DNA of 64,000 bases from Psychrobacter sp. PG1. GTDB taxonomy: Bacteria > Pseudomonadota > Gammaproteobacteria > Pseudomonadales > Moraxellaceae. The notes under the pieces are model-generated. The model worked only from the letters and a program-made list of their open reading frames with translations, made no database searches and had not been told where the DNA came from. The stretch covers positions 257,816-321,815 of the forward strand of contig NZ_JABUZG010000084.1 of assembly GCF_014897815.1 (NCBI RefSeq), written 5' to 3'. This document shows, piece by piece, positions 57,101-64,000 of this stretch. The first letter of the stretch is position 1. Every line of letters begins with the position of its first letter. Position numbers and translations under genes: made by a program.

Positions 57101-57864
57101 GGTAGTATTTGGAATTGTTCGATAGGTTTTGAGATATCTGGCAGCTTGTGTAGCAGTGATAGTGACTCTTTGCCCATGCTACTATCGTTGCCGCTCATCA
57201 TTGTTTTGAGGTCATCAACGGTCAGTGTCCGCTGGGTTTGCGGATTAAAAAAACGAATGGTCTCAATCTCATCATCAAACAAATCTAAACGTAGTGGAAA
57301 CGGCTGACCCATGGCAAAGATATCAATGATACTGCCACGTACCGCGAATTCACCCGGCTCAAAAACATTCTCAACGGCGCGGTAACCTGCCTTTGCCAGC
57401 AATCCGCGCTGGGTATTGATATCAAATCGATCACCAACACTCAAATCAAAATGCTGCCCTATCAGCCAGCTTGGCGGTGCGACACGATGCATCAACGCCT
57501 GAACCGAGATGAGCAGCACACCTGACGTTGGCATATCGGTTAATAGATTGATACGCTCACTAACAATGTCTTGATGCGGTGACAGCTCGTCATAGGTCAA
57601 CGTCTCCCAATCAGGAAACACATAAGCATCGACGCCGCAAAATGCCAATTCCGTCTCTATCTGATTGAGCTGGTTTTGGTCACGCGTCACCACAACTTTT
57701 AATCGGTCGGCAACATTCCATAGCGGTGTTTGCACCAGACTTGCTAGCCACAAACTGCTGACAGCACCATGCACAGGTGCCAGCCATCGCCGCTCGGCAT
57801 TCTGGATAGGAAACAACTGCTGGTTAATTGGTTCAAACGCGTCAGTCAAAGCAGTGATAGGCAT
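54109..57864 (-). CDS. mfd: Transcription-repair coupling factor
   Basis: Removes stalled RNA polymerase and recruits UvrA. I take ATG 57864 (MPITALTDAFEPINQQLFPI), the longer start being TTG. The N-terminal UvrB-like region, the RNA-polymerase interaction domain (GSPVVHIEHGIGRYNGL), the translocase (GDVGFGKTEVAMRAAF, DEEHRFGVRHKE, TATPIPRTLNMALSG, LRGRVGRSHHQAYCYLL) and the TRCF C-terminal domain are all visible. The 1,251 residues exceed the usual 1,150; the excess lies around residues 395-450 (an acidic Ser/Leu/Gln-rich segment) between the N-terminal domains. Confidence 0.95.
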   Translation of the reverse strand: MPITALTDAFEPINQQLFPIQNAERRWLAPVHGAVSSLWLASLVQTPLWNVADRLKVVVTRDQNQLNQIETELAFCGVDAYVFPDWETLTYDELSPHQDIVSERINLLTDMPTSGVLLISVQALMHRVAPPSWLIGQHFDLSVGDRFDINTQRGLLAKAGYRAVENVFEPGEFAVRGSIIDIFAMGQPFPLRLDLFDDEIETIRFFNPQTQRTLTVDDLKTMMSGNDSSMGKESLSLLHKLPDISKPIEQFQILPAKEFPLDEGRETFRTNFATMFPNASSRKFELHKDVMAGIASSGLEYYQPLFFDLKAWTAESSLFAYLPSDALFITDELINEKQVDYWSQIQRRYEERRHDIDKPIVAPEWLYLLSNTLNEHLNHYPRVILSARNELASMTDVAAIDSDDSLLADSSLLQVEHQSDLQPQLPLTENKPQGLVTLSAQEPPQLTVNHQKAEPLTQLLEFLELQAQTATPVLIVAETAGRREILIELFKGKIDIKAYDSFAAFLAADKTNNVKGNKLPQVGLTVAPIERGVYVPERLVLISETQLFGRQVLQTRRRRQSGVSEEFLVKSVTEITEGSPVVHIEHGIGRYNGLITLDVGDGEQEFIHLKYAGDASIYVPVANLQMINRYSGGDPELAPLHKIGSGKWDKAKQKALEQIHDVAAELLNMQARREAKVGIHFKIDASQYELFASQFAFEETPDQANAIHAVMEDMRQNQPMDRLICGDVGFGKTEVAMRAAFIAVSAGYQVAVLVPTTLLAGQHEDNFRDRFADWPVRIETLSRFGGKKHQETVLTDLAAGKVDIVIGTHKLLQPDVKFSNLGLMIVDEEHRFGVRHKERIKAIQTDVDSMSMTATPIPRTLNMALSGMRDMSIIATPPARRLAIKTFVMQKTDALMKEAILRELLRGGQVYLLHNDVASIERMAETIRELVPEARVGVAHGQMQERQLEQVMQQFYHKKFNVLICSTIIETGIDVPNANTIIIERADKFGLAQLHQLRGRVGRSHHQAYCYLLVPSIKGLKGDAKRRLHAIERANTLGAGFMLASEDLEIRGAGEILGKQQSGNMQAIGFSLYMDMLERATKAIKAGKEPDLSTPLSLTSEINLHSSALIPEDYLHDVHQRLLFYKRISNADDKEALIDIRTEMIDRFGTLPEQTKQLFAIHGLRIQAEPLKINKIDANSNSMTLEFAPDTPVDALAIIKLIQSNGQRYRMNGASGIRYQDADKLATPQKRVTAIQELLRYFSEHTVAESA

Positions 57865-58031
57865 AAAAAGTAGGATCAACGTTAAGAGTCAGAGAGCTAT
57901 TATACGAATATTTCAGCAATTACCAAAATTTATGCCGTAACGGTTTGTCACTTAGTATTTTTATTAAAAAATCAATAGCCAAATAGTTGATAAAACTTAT
58001 ATTCGTATATAAAGACAGGATGAGTAAATGT

Positions 58032-58061
58032 AAAAACCTCAACGGTTAAGCTGAGGTTTTT
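58032..58061. terminator. rraA terminator
   Basis: AAAAACCTCA pairs with TGAGGTTTTT (58032-58041 with 58052-58061), which gives T-runs on both strands. Confidence 0.85.
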
Positions 58062-58084
58062 GAGTTATATGCATTAAGCTGTTT

Positions 58085-58627
58085 TTAGATTAATGGCTTA
58101 TCGCTAGCGATAATGCCGTTATTGTCTGCATAAACAAACATACCAGAATTTAGTGTTAAATCACCAAAGCTGATTTCAAGATCGATTTGACCTTCATCGC
58201 GGCGATTTGATTTACGCGGGATACAGCCGAGTGCCATAACACCGATGTCCATTGCTGCCATATCATCAACATCACGCACGCAGCCATAAACCACAACCCC
58301 CGCCCAGCCATTATCAATCGCTGATTGCGCAATCATATCGCCGAGCAACGCGCAACGCATCGAACCACCGCCGTCAACGACCAATACTTTGCCATTACCG
58401 TCTTTATCTTTGCCATCGCTGTTTAATAACGATTTTACGCGGCTATTGTCTTCAAAGCATTTCACCGTCACGATTTCACCGCAGAATTTCTTTTTGCCGC
58501 CAAAACTATGAAAAGACTTACCTTCGATATTAGGCAAACACACCTGCGACTCAGGATTGGCATCCAATAAATCACAGGTCACAAAGCTCTCTTTATCCAT
58601 CGTTATTGATTCTGGCATGTCTGACAT
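58085..58627 (-). CDS. rraA: RraA family protein (regulator of RNase E activity)
   Basis: In E. coli, RraA binds RNase E and inhibits it. The 180 residues include the family core KVLVVDGGGSMRCALLGDMI, then GVVVYGCVRDVDDMAAMDIG and ALGCIPRKSNRRDEGQID. The Gly-rich and RDxD-like segments are also found in HMG/CHA aldolases of the same fold, so an aldolase activity is possible. AAGGAGCG lies before the ATG. It lies 94 bp downstream of an oxidoreductase gene on the same strand. Confidence 0.88.
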   Translation of the reverse strand: MSDMPESITMDKESFVTCDLLDANPESQVCLPNIEGKSFHSFGGKKKFCGEIVTVKCFEDNSRVKSLLNSDGKDKDGNGKVLVVDGGGSMRCALLGDMIAQSAIDNGWAGVVVYGCVRDVDDMAAMDIGVMALGCIPRKSNRRDEGQIDLEISFGDLTLNSGMFVYADNNGIIASDKPLI

Positions 58628-58721
58628 AGTGACGCTCCTTGTTATGTATGATTGGTTATTTATGACTGATTATTTATGATTGGGGCTTAATGTTAATTGT
58701 TCCTTTAACTTAATACTTAGG

Positions 58722-59423
58722 CTATTTTTTAACTTTAGTCATCGCTAGCATTTGCTTATTTTCGATGATATCAGTGGTTTGGATAGCTGGTTCATTACGG
58801 TATTTATTACGCTGATAAACATCATGCGCACTCATCGCCATGGCAATGGCAACGCGTTTGGCGGAAATGGGATGCAGTGACAATGATTCTGAAACTAAGG
58901 GCGATATCAGCTGAAAGGCTTTTTGACCAATACTTTCAAGCGGACGACCTTTATGCTTGCCAAGTAACAAGGACGGACGGAAAATAACTAGCTGCGTAAA
59001 ACCTAGCGCCATAATAGATTGCTCAGTTTCCGCTTTTACGCGATTGTATAAAAACCGACTATGAATATCAGCATTCATGGATGATAACAAAAAGAAATTT
59101 TCAACACCTTTGTCTTGGCACAGTTTGGCAAAATTGACATTATAATCATGATCAACCTTTCGAAAGGCCTCATCGCTACCAGCCTGCTTCTTAGTCGTAC
59201 CAAGACAGCTAAAAGCGTCCGTCTTTCTATCAACACCAACGCTGGCAAATATTTCAGCCAAATTATCAAAATCATTAACCTGATAAAAACGCATGCTGGT
59301 ATTGATATAGCGTGGCGGACGCCTTGCGATCACAATTAACGTGTCATAAAGCTCACTAAGCTGTTTGACAAGATGCTGTCCGACCAATCCTGTCGCGCCA
59401 ATTACAATTGCTTTTCGCTGCAT
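58722..59423 (-). CDS. NAD(P)-binding Rossmann-fold oxidoreductase, HTATIP2-like
   Basis: 233 residues starting with the dinucleotide motif VIGATGLVGQHLVKQL. Later features (DAFSCLGTTKKQAGSDEAFR, then FFLLSSMNADIHSRFLYNRV and KAETEQ) match the atypical short-chain reductase group related to HTATIP2 and YbjT-like proteins, whose catalytic role is not settled; a YxxxK-like pair is present (YNRVK). It has no signal or membrane helix and is transcribed with rraA. Confidence 0.82.
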   Translation of the reverse strand: MQRKAIVIGATGLVGQHLVKQLSELYDTLIVIARRPPRYINTSMRFYQVNDFDNLAEIFASVGVDRKTDAFSCLGTTKKQAGSDEAFRKVDHDYNVNFAKLCQDKGVENFFLLSSMNADIHSRFLYNRVKAETEQSIMALGFTQLVIFRPSLLLGKHKGRPLESIGQKAFQLISPLVSESLSLHPISAKRVAIAMAMSAHDVYQRNKYRNEPAIQTTDIIENKQMLAMTKVKK

Positions 59424-60163
59424 AGCCTATCCATTTATAGTGTGTTGGAAAATAGATGATAATGAAAAATCTGATTTTAAAGCCTATCACCAAAGCTTTT
59501 CATCTTAGGGCGTATCTTCATTTTAGAAATGGTGATAAAAATGAGATAAATCATAGTCAAATGAGTACAATAGCGCAGATACTATCGGAATAGTAAACAG
59601 TATCGGGATATTAACCAGCTATTTGACATTTTTTTTAACATTGTTTGGCAAGATTTAGCCATTTTTAGCCCATTTAGATGTCCATCGATTGAATTGAGGA
59701 CATGCCCTAGTATCATACCTAAATTAACGCATAACTGAGGGTATTCTATAGAATTTATTGTAAGAGATTTTATCGGCTAAGCGATTTATTCACTCATAAG
59801 CGGTTTTTAGTGCAACAATATTGATAAATATTTCAAAAAACAGCTGAGCAGAGACACAAAAACTGTCATATATATGATCACACAACTTCTTTAAGCATTA
59901 ATCATCAAATATATTGTTCTAAGGGCGATAATTTGCTAAGATAACCGGCTTTACACGTTAACGCTGTTTAATTATTCCAAACAGTTTTGGCGCTTGCGAT
60001 GCTCTATTGCTAATTTAGGTGCCTTTAATAACAGATAGGTACTTTAATATTAGACATCGACATCATGTTTGGCGAGACGGCTGCTCGTTACCGATGATGG
60101 TTAAACCCTTTTTTATTGTAATCCACATTCATATTTTTATCTGTCTTTATCAAGGAGATTCGC
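59424..60163. other. 740-bp noncoding region upstream of rpsT
   Basis: The longest empty stretch outside the island. It must carry the rpsT promoter and leader. Small inverted pairs occur (CTGTTT with AAACAG near 59967-59988), but no tRNA, no classical terminator and no open frame with a ribosome site was found. An undetected small RNA is possible. Confidence 0.4.
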
Positions 60164-60430
60164 GTGGCTAATACTGCACAAGCTCGTAAACGCGCCCGTC
60201 AAAACACCAAACGTCGTCAGAACTCTGCGTCACAACGCTCTATGGTTCGTACTTACTTAAAACGTGTTGATGCGGCTATCGCAGCTAAAGATTATGACGC
60301 GGCTACCGAAGCTTACAAAAAAGCGGTACCAGTTCTTGATCGTATGGCTGACAAAGGTATTATTCATAAGAATAAAGCTGCTCGTCGTAAGAGCCGCCTG
60401 AACAAAACCATCAAAGGCCTACAAGCTTAA
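60164..60430 (+). CDS. rpsT: Ribosomal protein S20
   Basis: Small-subunit primary binding protein. 88 residues, very basic ([20 protein letters not shown]). The start is GTG, with AAGGAG 8 bases before; E. coli rpsT uses another weak start, UUG, which helps feedback control by S20. A terminator follows at 60477. It stands alone in the long noncoding region. Confidence 0.97.
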   Translation: MANTAQARKRARQNTKRRQNSASQRSMVRTYLKRVDAAIAAKDYDAATEAYKKAVPVLDRMADKGIIHKNKAARRKSRLNKTIKGLQA

Positions 60431-60476
60431 GATTGGTAACGTTTAGACCACATCTCGCCTTTATAGCGTGATGACT

Positions 60477-60518
60477 AAAACCTTGTTACTGGTTCTAATA
60501 CTGGGGCAAGGTTTTTTT
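60477..60518 (+). terminator. rpsT terminator
   Basis: AAAACCTTG (60477-60485) pairs with CAAGGTTTT (60507-60515) around a 21-base loop, followed by T-run. Confidence 0.75.
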
Positions 60519-60559
60519 ATGTCTGCTTGAAAAGTGAGTAGTAATCTTTTAAATAGTAT

Positions 60560-61435
60560 TTAGATCCATTTCACCTCTGGTGGTAAGAGCAATGTATTAG
60601 GATGAAAGCCGGCAGCACGGTAGTCTTCTAATAAAGTATGAATCGGGCGCACATATACTTCACCCCGCCAAACGAAGTGTGCACTGGCTTGTTCAAACGG
60701 CTTATCATCAAACCACAAAAACACGCCTTCCATCATCTTTGGCCAATCATTCCAATCAATCTCGACCACATCAAACATCACTGCTAAAAAAGCAGACAAT
60801 AAAGTATCATGACTAACAGCAAGCATGAGATGCCCTTGCTGCGGCTGATGTTGATAAAACAGCGATAAAATATCGAGACCGCCTTGGTAAGCGTTTTTGG
60901 TACCTTCAAGATTGCCTTGCAAAAATCGATTAATAAAGTTGAGCACGCCAATTTCTTTAAATACTGGATTTGCTATTTCAGGCTCAGTCACTAGGCTACC
61001 AGGCTCTACCAACAATGACTGATGCGTAATATCACGTTGTAGTCCCGCCCCTGCTTGCATCAGCTGCGCCGTGTCAATACAGCGTCCAATCGGACTTGAG
61101 ATACTGTCTACATCAAGCGAGTACGGTAAATGCCCTGCCAACCAACGCCCCCAAGACTTCGCTAGTACTCGACCTTTAGGTGTTAGGGGTAATTGATAAC
61201 TGGCAAAACCATTGCCATCAGAGCGCTCACGTAAGGAATGTCTGGTAAATAAAATCAGCCGTTTATCTTCAGGCAATAAGCTGACTGAGGAAATCATACT
61301 ATCAGGCAAGTGCGAAGGCGCCGGAGCACTTGGAGTATGACTCGCAAGCTTTTCAGCAGACAGTTTTGAGGGATTGTTATTGAGATATTTGCTCATGGTA
61401 GCAAGCGTAGCAGATTTTTTGATATGAATGAACAA
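60560..61435 (-). CDS. Histidine phosphatase family protein
   Basis: 291 residues. The catalytic phosphohistidine motif is LFTRHSLRERSDG (RH near residues 65-66), followed by SPIGRCIDTAQLM and the second catalytic His in LAVSHDTLLSAFLAV, an acid-phosphatase-like branch of the superfamily. The N-terminal 45 residues are polar, and the exact start (61435 or 61393) is not resolved because neither has a ribosome site. The substrate is unknown. Confidence 0.8.
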   Translation of the reverse strand: MFIHIKKSATLATMSKYLNNNPSKLSAEKLASHTPSAPAPSHLPDSMISSVSLLPEDKRLILFTRHSLRERSDGNGFASYQLPLTPKGRVLAKSWGRWLAGHLPYSLDVDSISSPIGRCIDTAQLMQAGAGLQRDITHQSLLVEPGSLVTEPEIANPVFKEIGVLNFINRFLQGNLEGTKNAYQGGLDILSLFYQHQPQQGHLMLAVSHDTLLSAFLAVMFDVVEIDWNDWPKMMEGVFLWFDDKPFEQASAHFVWRGEVYVRPIHTLLEDYRAAGFHPNTLLLPPEVKWI

Positions 61436-61579
61436 AATATCAGTTCAATTGTAATATTGCTTACGAGTCTAGGCGGTTAGACTTTAAAATAAGCGTTATT
61501 TTATATTCGCTATTTTAAAAAGACAGATCAAAGTGACAAATAACTAAAAAGATATTTACTTTTGAATGATTAAAATTAC

Positions 61580-62377
61580 TTAGCCGATATCAATGACTTT
61601 GTCCCACGCGAACGCTAATGCAGTGCTGCTGACCTCATTTGGATACGCACGTGGATTGACAATGACTCGTGTATTACCAATACGGTAATCAAATGCTTCG
61701 TGTGTATGTCCATGTACCCATAGTATTGGCGCCCAATCTTCATGCATCCAGCCAGATAGATCACTGACAAAAGCTGCGTTACTTGGTAGATTCGCATACT
61801 TCTCAGACACCGATAATGGACTGATACTATGATGACTCATCACAACAGTTTTTTTGCCAAGTGTTTTGGCGGTGATCAATGCTTGCTTTAACCATTGACG
61901 CTGCTTAGCATGGATTTGCATCGATACTTCAGGTGAAAAAAGCTCGCCTCCAGCATAGATTTGTTTATAGTCACGCATAAAGCGCATAGCAGCAGCTATA
62001 GTATCTTCATTGGCCTGATATTGGTAATCTGTCCATAAAGTACAACCTAGGATACGTATGTCACCAATATCAATATGTTGACACTGTAGAAAACGGACGC
62101 CTTGCTGCGACTGGGCATTATAATTATCCCAAGTCGCCAGCTTTTTATCAAAATGTAGCACATCTTCATTAAAGTATTCATGATTGCCAGCTATCGTAAT
62201 TACAGGCACTTGCAAACGTGCTGCCTGCTCTTGTAGCCATGGCATACCACTATCGCTGTTGGCAGTATCGCCCGCGACTAATACCACGTCTGCATCAGTT
62301 TTGGGAATATGCCCTAGCGGATGTGACTGACGCGCATAACTGTCAATATGTAAGTCACTTAAAATCTGTAATTTCAT
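61580..62377 (-). CDS. Metallophosphoesterase
   Basis: I start at ATG 62377 (MKLQILSDLHIDSYARQ) so that the motif begins at the N-terminus. 265 residues of the calcineurin-like fold with the metal ligands in order: SDLHID, VAGDTAN, GNHEYF, MSHHSI and HGHTHEAF. The enzyme hydrolyses a phosphate ester or phosphodiester with two metal ions; its substrate is not predictable. It lies alone, with the pyrF terminator upstream. Confidence 0.88.
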   Translation of the reverse strand: MKLQILSDLHIDSYARQSHPLGHIPKTDADVVLVAGDTANSDSGMPWLQEQAARLQVPVITIAGNHEYFNEDVLHFDKKLATWDNYNAQSQQGVRFLQCQHIDIGDIRILGCTLWTDYQYQANEDTIAAAMRFMRDYKQIYAGGELFSPEVSMQIHAKQRQWLKQALITAKTLGKKTVVMSHHSISPLSVSEKYANLPSNAAFVSDLSGWMHEDWAPILWVHGHTHEAFDYRIGNTRVIVNPRAYPNEVSSTALAFAWDKVIDIG

Positions 62378-62441
62378 AAGCTCTAAGATCATTAAATAAA
62401 CGTAAATAGTTTAGCACTTTTTGATATACCCGCAAAAATTA

Positions 62442-62472
62442 AAAAAAGACAGCGGATTAGGCTGTCTTTTTT
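62442..62472 (-). terminator. pyrF terminator
   Basis: AAAAAAGACAG pairs with CTGTCTTTTTT (62442-62452 with 62462-62472) around a nine-base loop, with T-runs on both strands. Confidence 0.9.
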
Positions 62473-62532
62473 ATCATGCTGACACTATAAAATGCTAAAC
62501 GCTTTTTAAATATCTAAATATTTTATAAGTAT

Positions 62533-63231
62533 CTAAATACCTTGGAGTATCTTTTGTAATTTAGCCGCAGGATCTGCTGCCTGAGTAATTGAACGACCAA
62601 TCACCAAATAATCAGAACCATCGTCTAACGCCTGTTTTGGCGTACAAATACGTTTTTGATCATCTGCATTGTCGTCTAGCAAGCGAATACCAGGGGTAAT
62701 CAATTTAAAATCCTGACCACATAGTGTCTTAAGCGTTTTAGCTTCTTGCGCTGAACAGACCACACCATCAAGACCCGCTTGCTTGGTTAACTGTGCCAAT
62801 CGACTCACTTGCGCATCTAGACCATCGGTAATACCTGTTTGCATCAATGCTTGATTATCCATAGAGGTCAGCACGGTGACGGCTATCAGCAAGGTATCAA
62901 AATTACCGTCTAACAAGCGCTGTTTAGCCAATGACATCGCCTCTAAGCCCGCGCTGGCATGCACATTCACCATCCATACGCCAAGCTCAGCTGCCGCTAG
63001 TACCGCTTGAGCGGTAGTATTAGGAATATCATGGAATTTCAAGTCTAGAAATACGTCAAAATTACGCTGATGTAGCACCTTAATTATCTCAGGACCACAG
63101 CGAGTAAATAGCTCTTTACCCACTTTTAAGCGGCATGATGTTGGATCTAACTGATCAGCTAATGCTATCGATGCCTCCATCGTCATATTATCTAAGGCAA
63201 CGATGACTGGGGAGTTCATTGTATTATTCAT
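62533..63231 (-). CDS. pyrF: Orotidine-5'-phosphate decarboxylase
   Basis: Converts OMP to UMP in pyrimidine synthesis. The catalytic tetrad is in [18 protein letters not shown]; the substrate loop is in TPGIRL and GRSITQA at the C-terminus. The 232 residues match the family. It follows lapA on the same strand, with lapA and ihfB upstream, the order seen in Pseudomonas and Moraxellaceae. Confidence 0.96.
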   Translation of the reverse strand: MNNTMNSPVIVALDNMTMEASIALADQLDPTSCRLKVGKELFTRCGPEIIKVLHQRNFDVFLDLKFHDIPNTTAQAVLAAAELGVWMVNVHASAGLEAMSLAKQRLLDGNFDTLLIAVTVLTSMDNQALMQTGITDGLDAQVSRLAQLTKQAGLDGVVCSAQEAKTLKTLCGQDFKLITPGIRLLDDNADDQKRICTPKQALDDGSDYLVIGRSITQAADPAAKLQKILQGI

Positions 63232-63305
63232 GGTTTTACCATATCTATATCAGAATTATCAAAACACTATATATGGACTGCTCATAGATCAGTACAAAAT
63301 ATAAT

Positions 63306-63719
63306 TTATTCTCGCTTTTGTTTGGTAAGTGTCGCGCCTTCATCTACAGTAAGTACTTCTGCGTCTTGCACTTGCACATTGGTTGCTGTCGAACCATAAA
63401 CAGCTTCTTCCACCGTTGGCGCACTTGCTTGGCGATCAATGACAGCATTGGCTTGTGTCAGTTGCGCTTGCAAGTTCACATTCGCTTTTTGCAAACGCGA
63501 GATTTCCCACTTATTCTGTAAGACACGGAAGATAAGCAGTGCCAACAAGATGCCAATAACAATACCAAGCATAAGGCATAAAATCAGCAGCAATCCTAGA
63601 TTCATCGTCGGTGCTTGAGAAAATAATAAATTTACGCCAACTTCGGTATTGTTTGCCAACACCAAACCAAGTGCATAAGCAAAGCTCAAAAACAGCAATA
63701 CAAATAGTAAAAAGCGCAT
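63306..63719 (-). CDS. lapA: LapA (DUF1049) inner-membrane protein
   Basis: 137 residues with two membrane helices (about 2-22, RFLLFVLLFLSFAYALGLVL, and 41-66, LGLLLILCLMLGIVIGILL) and a cytoplasmic coiled tail (WEISRLQKANVNLQAQLTQA). This matches the LapA/DUF1049 family, which in E. coli works with LapB in controlling lipopolysaccharide synthesis through FtsH. No lapB follows here: pyrF does instead. GAGG precedes the ATG. Confidence 0.82.
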   Translation of the reverse strand: MRFLLFVLLFLSFAYALGLVLANNTEVGVNLLFSQAPTMNLGLLLILCLMLGIVIGILLALLIFRVLQNKWEISRLQKANVNLQAQLTQANAVIDRQASAPTVEEAVYGSTATNVQVQDAEVLTVDEGATLTKQKRE

Positions 63720-63891
63720 GAGACGTCTACCTCGATTTGGAATGTCGTTAGTGTTTTAAAAATAGCACTCTAAAACCTTCATCAACCCACACATTTATAT
63801 GCTTATAAACTCACTAGTGATAAGTTCTAGCAAAAATGGCTGGCAAGCACTCTTGTTGGCAATTTTACCCAATAAATACTTTATAACACAC

Positions 63892-64000
63892 TTAGCTATT
63901 TGCTACTGTATCATTGACTGCTTCACGTAATGCTTTACCTGGTTTAAAGTGCGGTATCGCTTTGGCAGGTACAGGTACGCTTTCTCCTGTTTTAGGATTT
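63892..64000 (-). CDS. ihfB: Integration host factor beta subunit, 3' end (truncated by window edge)
   Basis: Only the last 35 residues are in the window: [19 protein letters not shown] followed by [16 protein letters not shown] and TAA. This is the C-terminus of an HU/IHF family protein; the position just upstream of lapA and pyrF and residues such as [13 protein letters not shown] favour IHF beta. The rest of the gene lies beyond position 64000. Confidence 0.85.
   Translation of the reverse strand, partial: NPKTGESVPVPAKAIPHFKPGKALREAVNDTVANS

Overview
The window is most consistent with a gammaproteobacterial chromosome of the Moraxellaceae, probably Psychrobacter. I base this on gene orders such as zinc-ribbon/DUF3426 - fis - purH and ihfB - lapA - pyrF, on an ISAba11-like IS701-family element, and on the overall protein style. 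No database search was possible, so the genus is an inference.

Region 1 (1 to about 8,800) is accessory DNA. A P4-type tyrosine recombinase sits against the 3' end of the tmRNA gene (ssrA), the usual integration target of such enzymes. Behind it lie an unrecognised 307-residue gene, then a tight minus-strand operon: AlpA-like regulator, winged-helix protein, two small unknown proteins and one membrane-anchored unknown protein, a 36-residue basic peptide, and a DUF3987 (YfjI-like) ATPase. The operon runs into about 1.4 kb of noncoding DNA holding three families of short repeats, including an iteron-like array. No capsid, tail, conjugation or partition gene is visible. The layout suggests an integrated replicon or phage-satellite-like island. 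Its left attachment site is not in the window.

Region 2 (8,800 to 31,400) is core chromosome: ssrA, a serine esterase, the CreBC-like two-component pair, aroC, prmB, an L,D-transpeptidase, a DUF389 membrane protein, alaS, lysC (with an internal start for a beta subunit), csrA, a HopJ-family protein, a YeaC-like protein, nadK, a YccA/BI-1 membrane protein and a CcoI-like copper P-type ATPase.

Region 3 (31,400 to 43,500) holds mrcB (PBP1b), a TPR lipoprotein, prmA, the zinc-ribbon/DUF3426 protein, fis and purH. An intact IS701-family element with a 5-bp target duplication has inserted just behind purH. ppiD and an HU gene follow.

Region 4 (43,900 to 51,400) begins with an SCP2/UbiJ-reminiscent membrane protein and continues with the iron-sulfur assembly cluster iscR-iscS-iscU-iscA-hscB-hscA-fdx. 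A promoter overlapping a good match to a type 1 IscR site lies about 170 bp before iscR. A strong hairpin lies between iscU and iscA.

Region 5 (51,400 to 64,000) holds a membrane class III nucleotide cyclase, a HIT protein, mfd, rraA, a Rossmann-fold oxidoreductase, rpsT, a histidine phosphatase, a metallophosphoesterase, pyrF, lapA and the 3' end of ihfB, which runs off the window.
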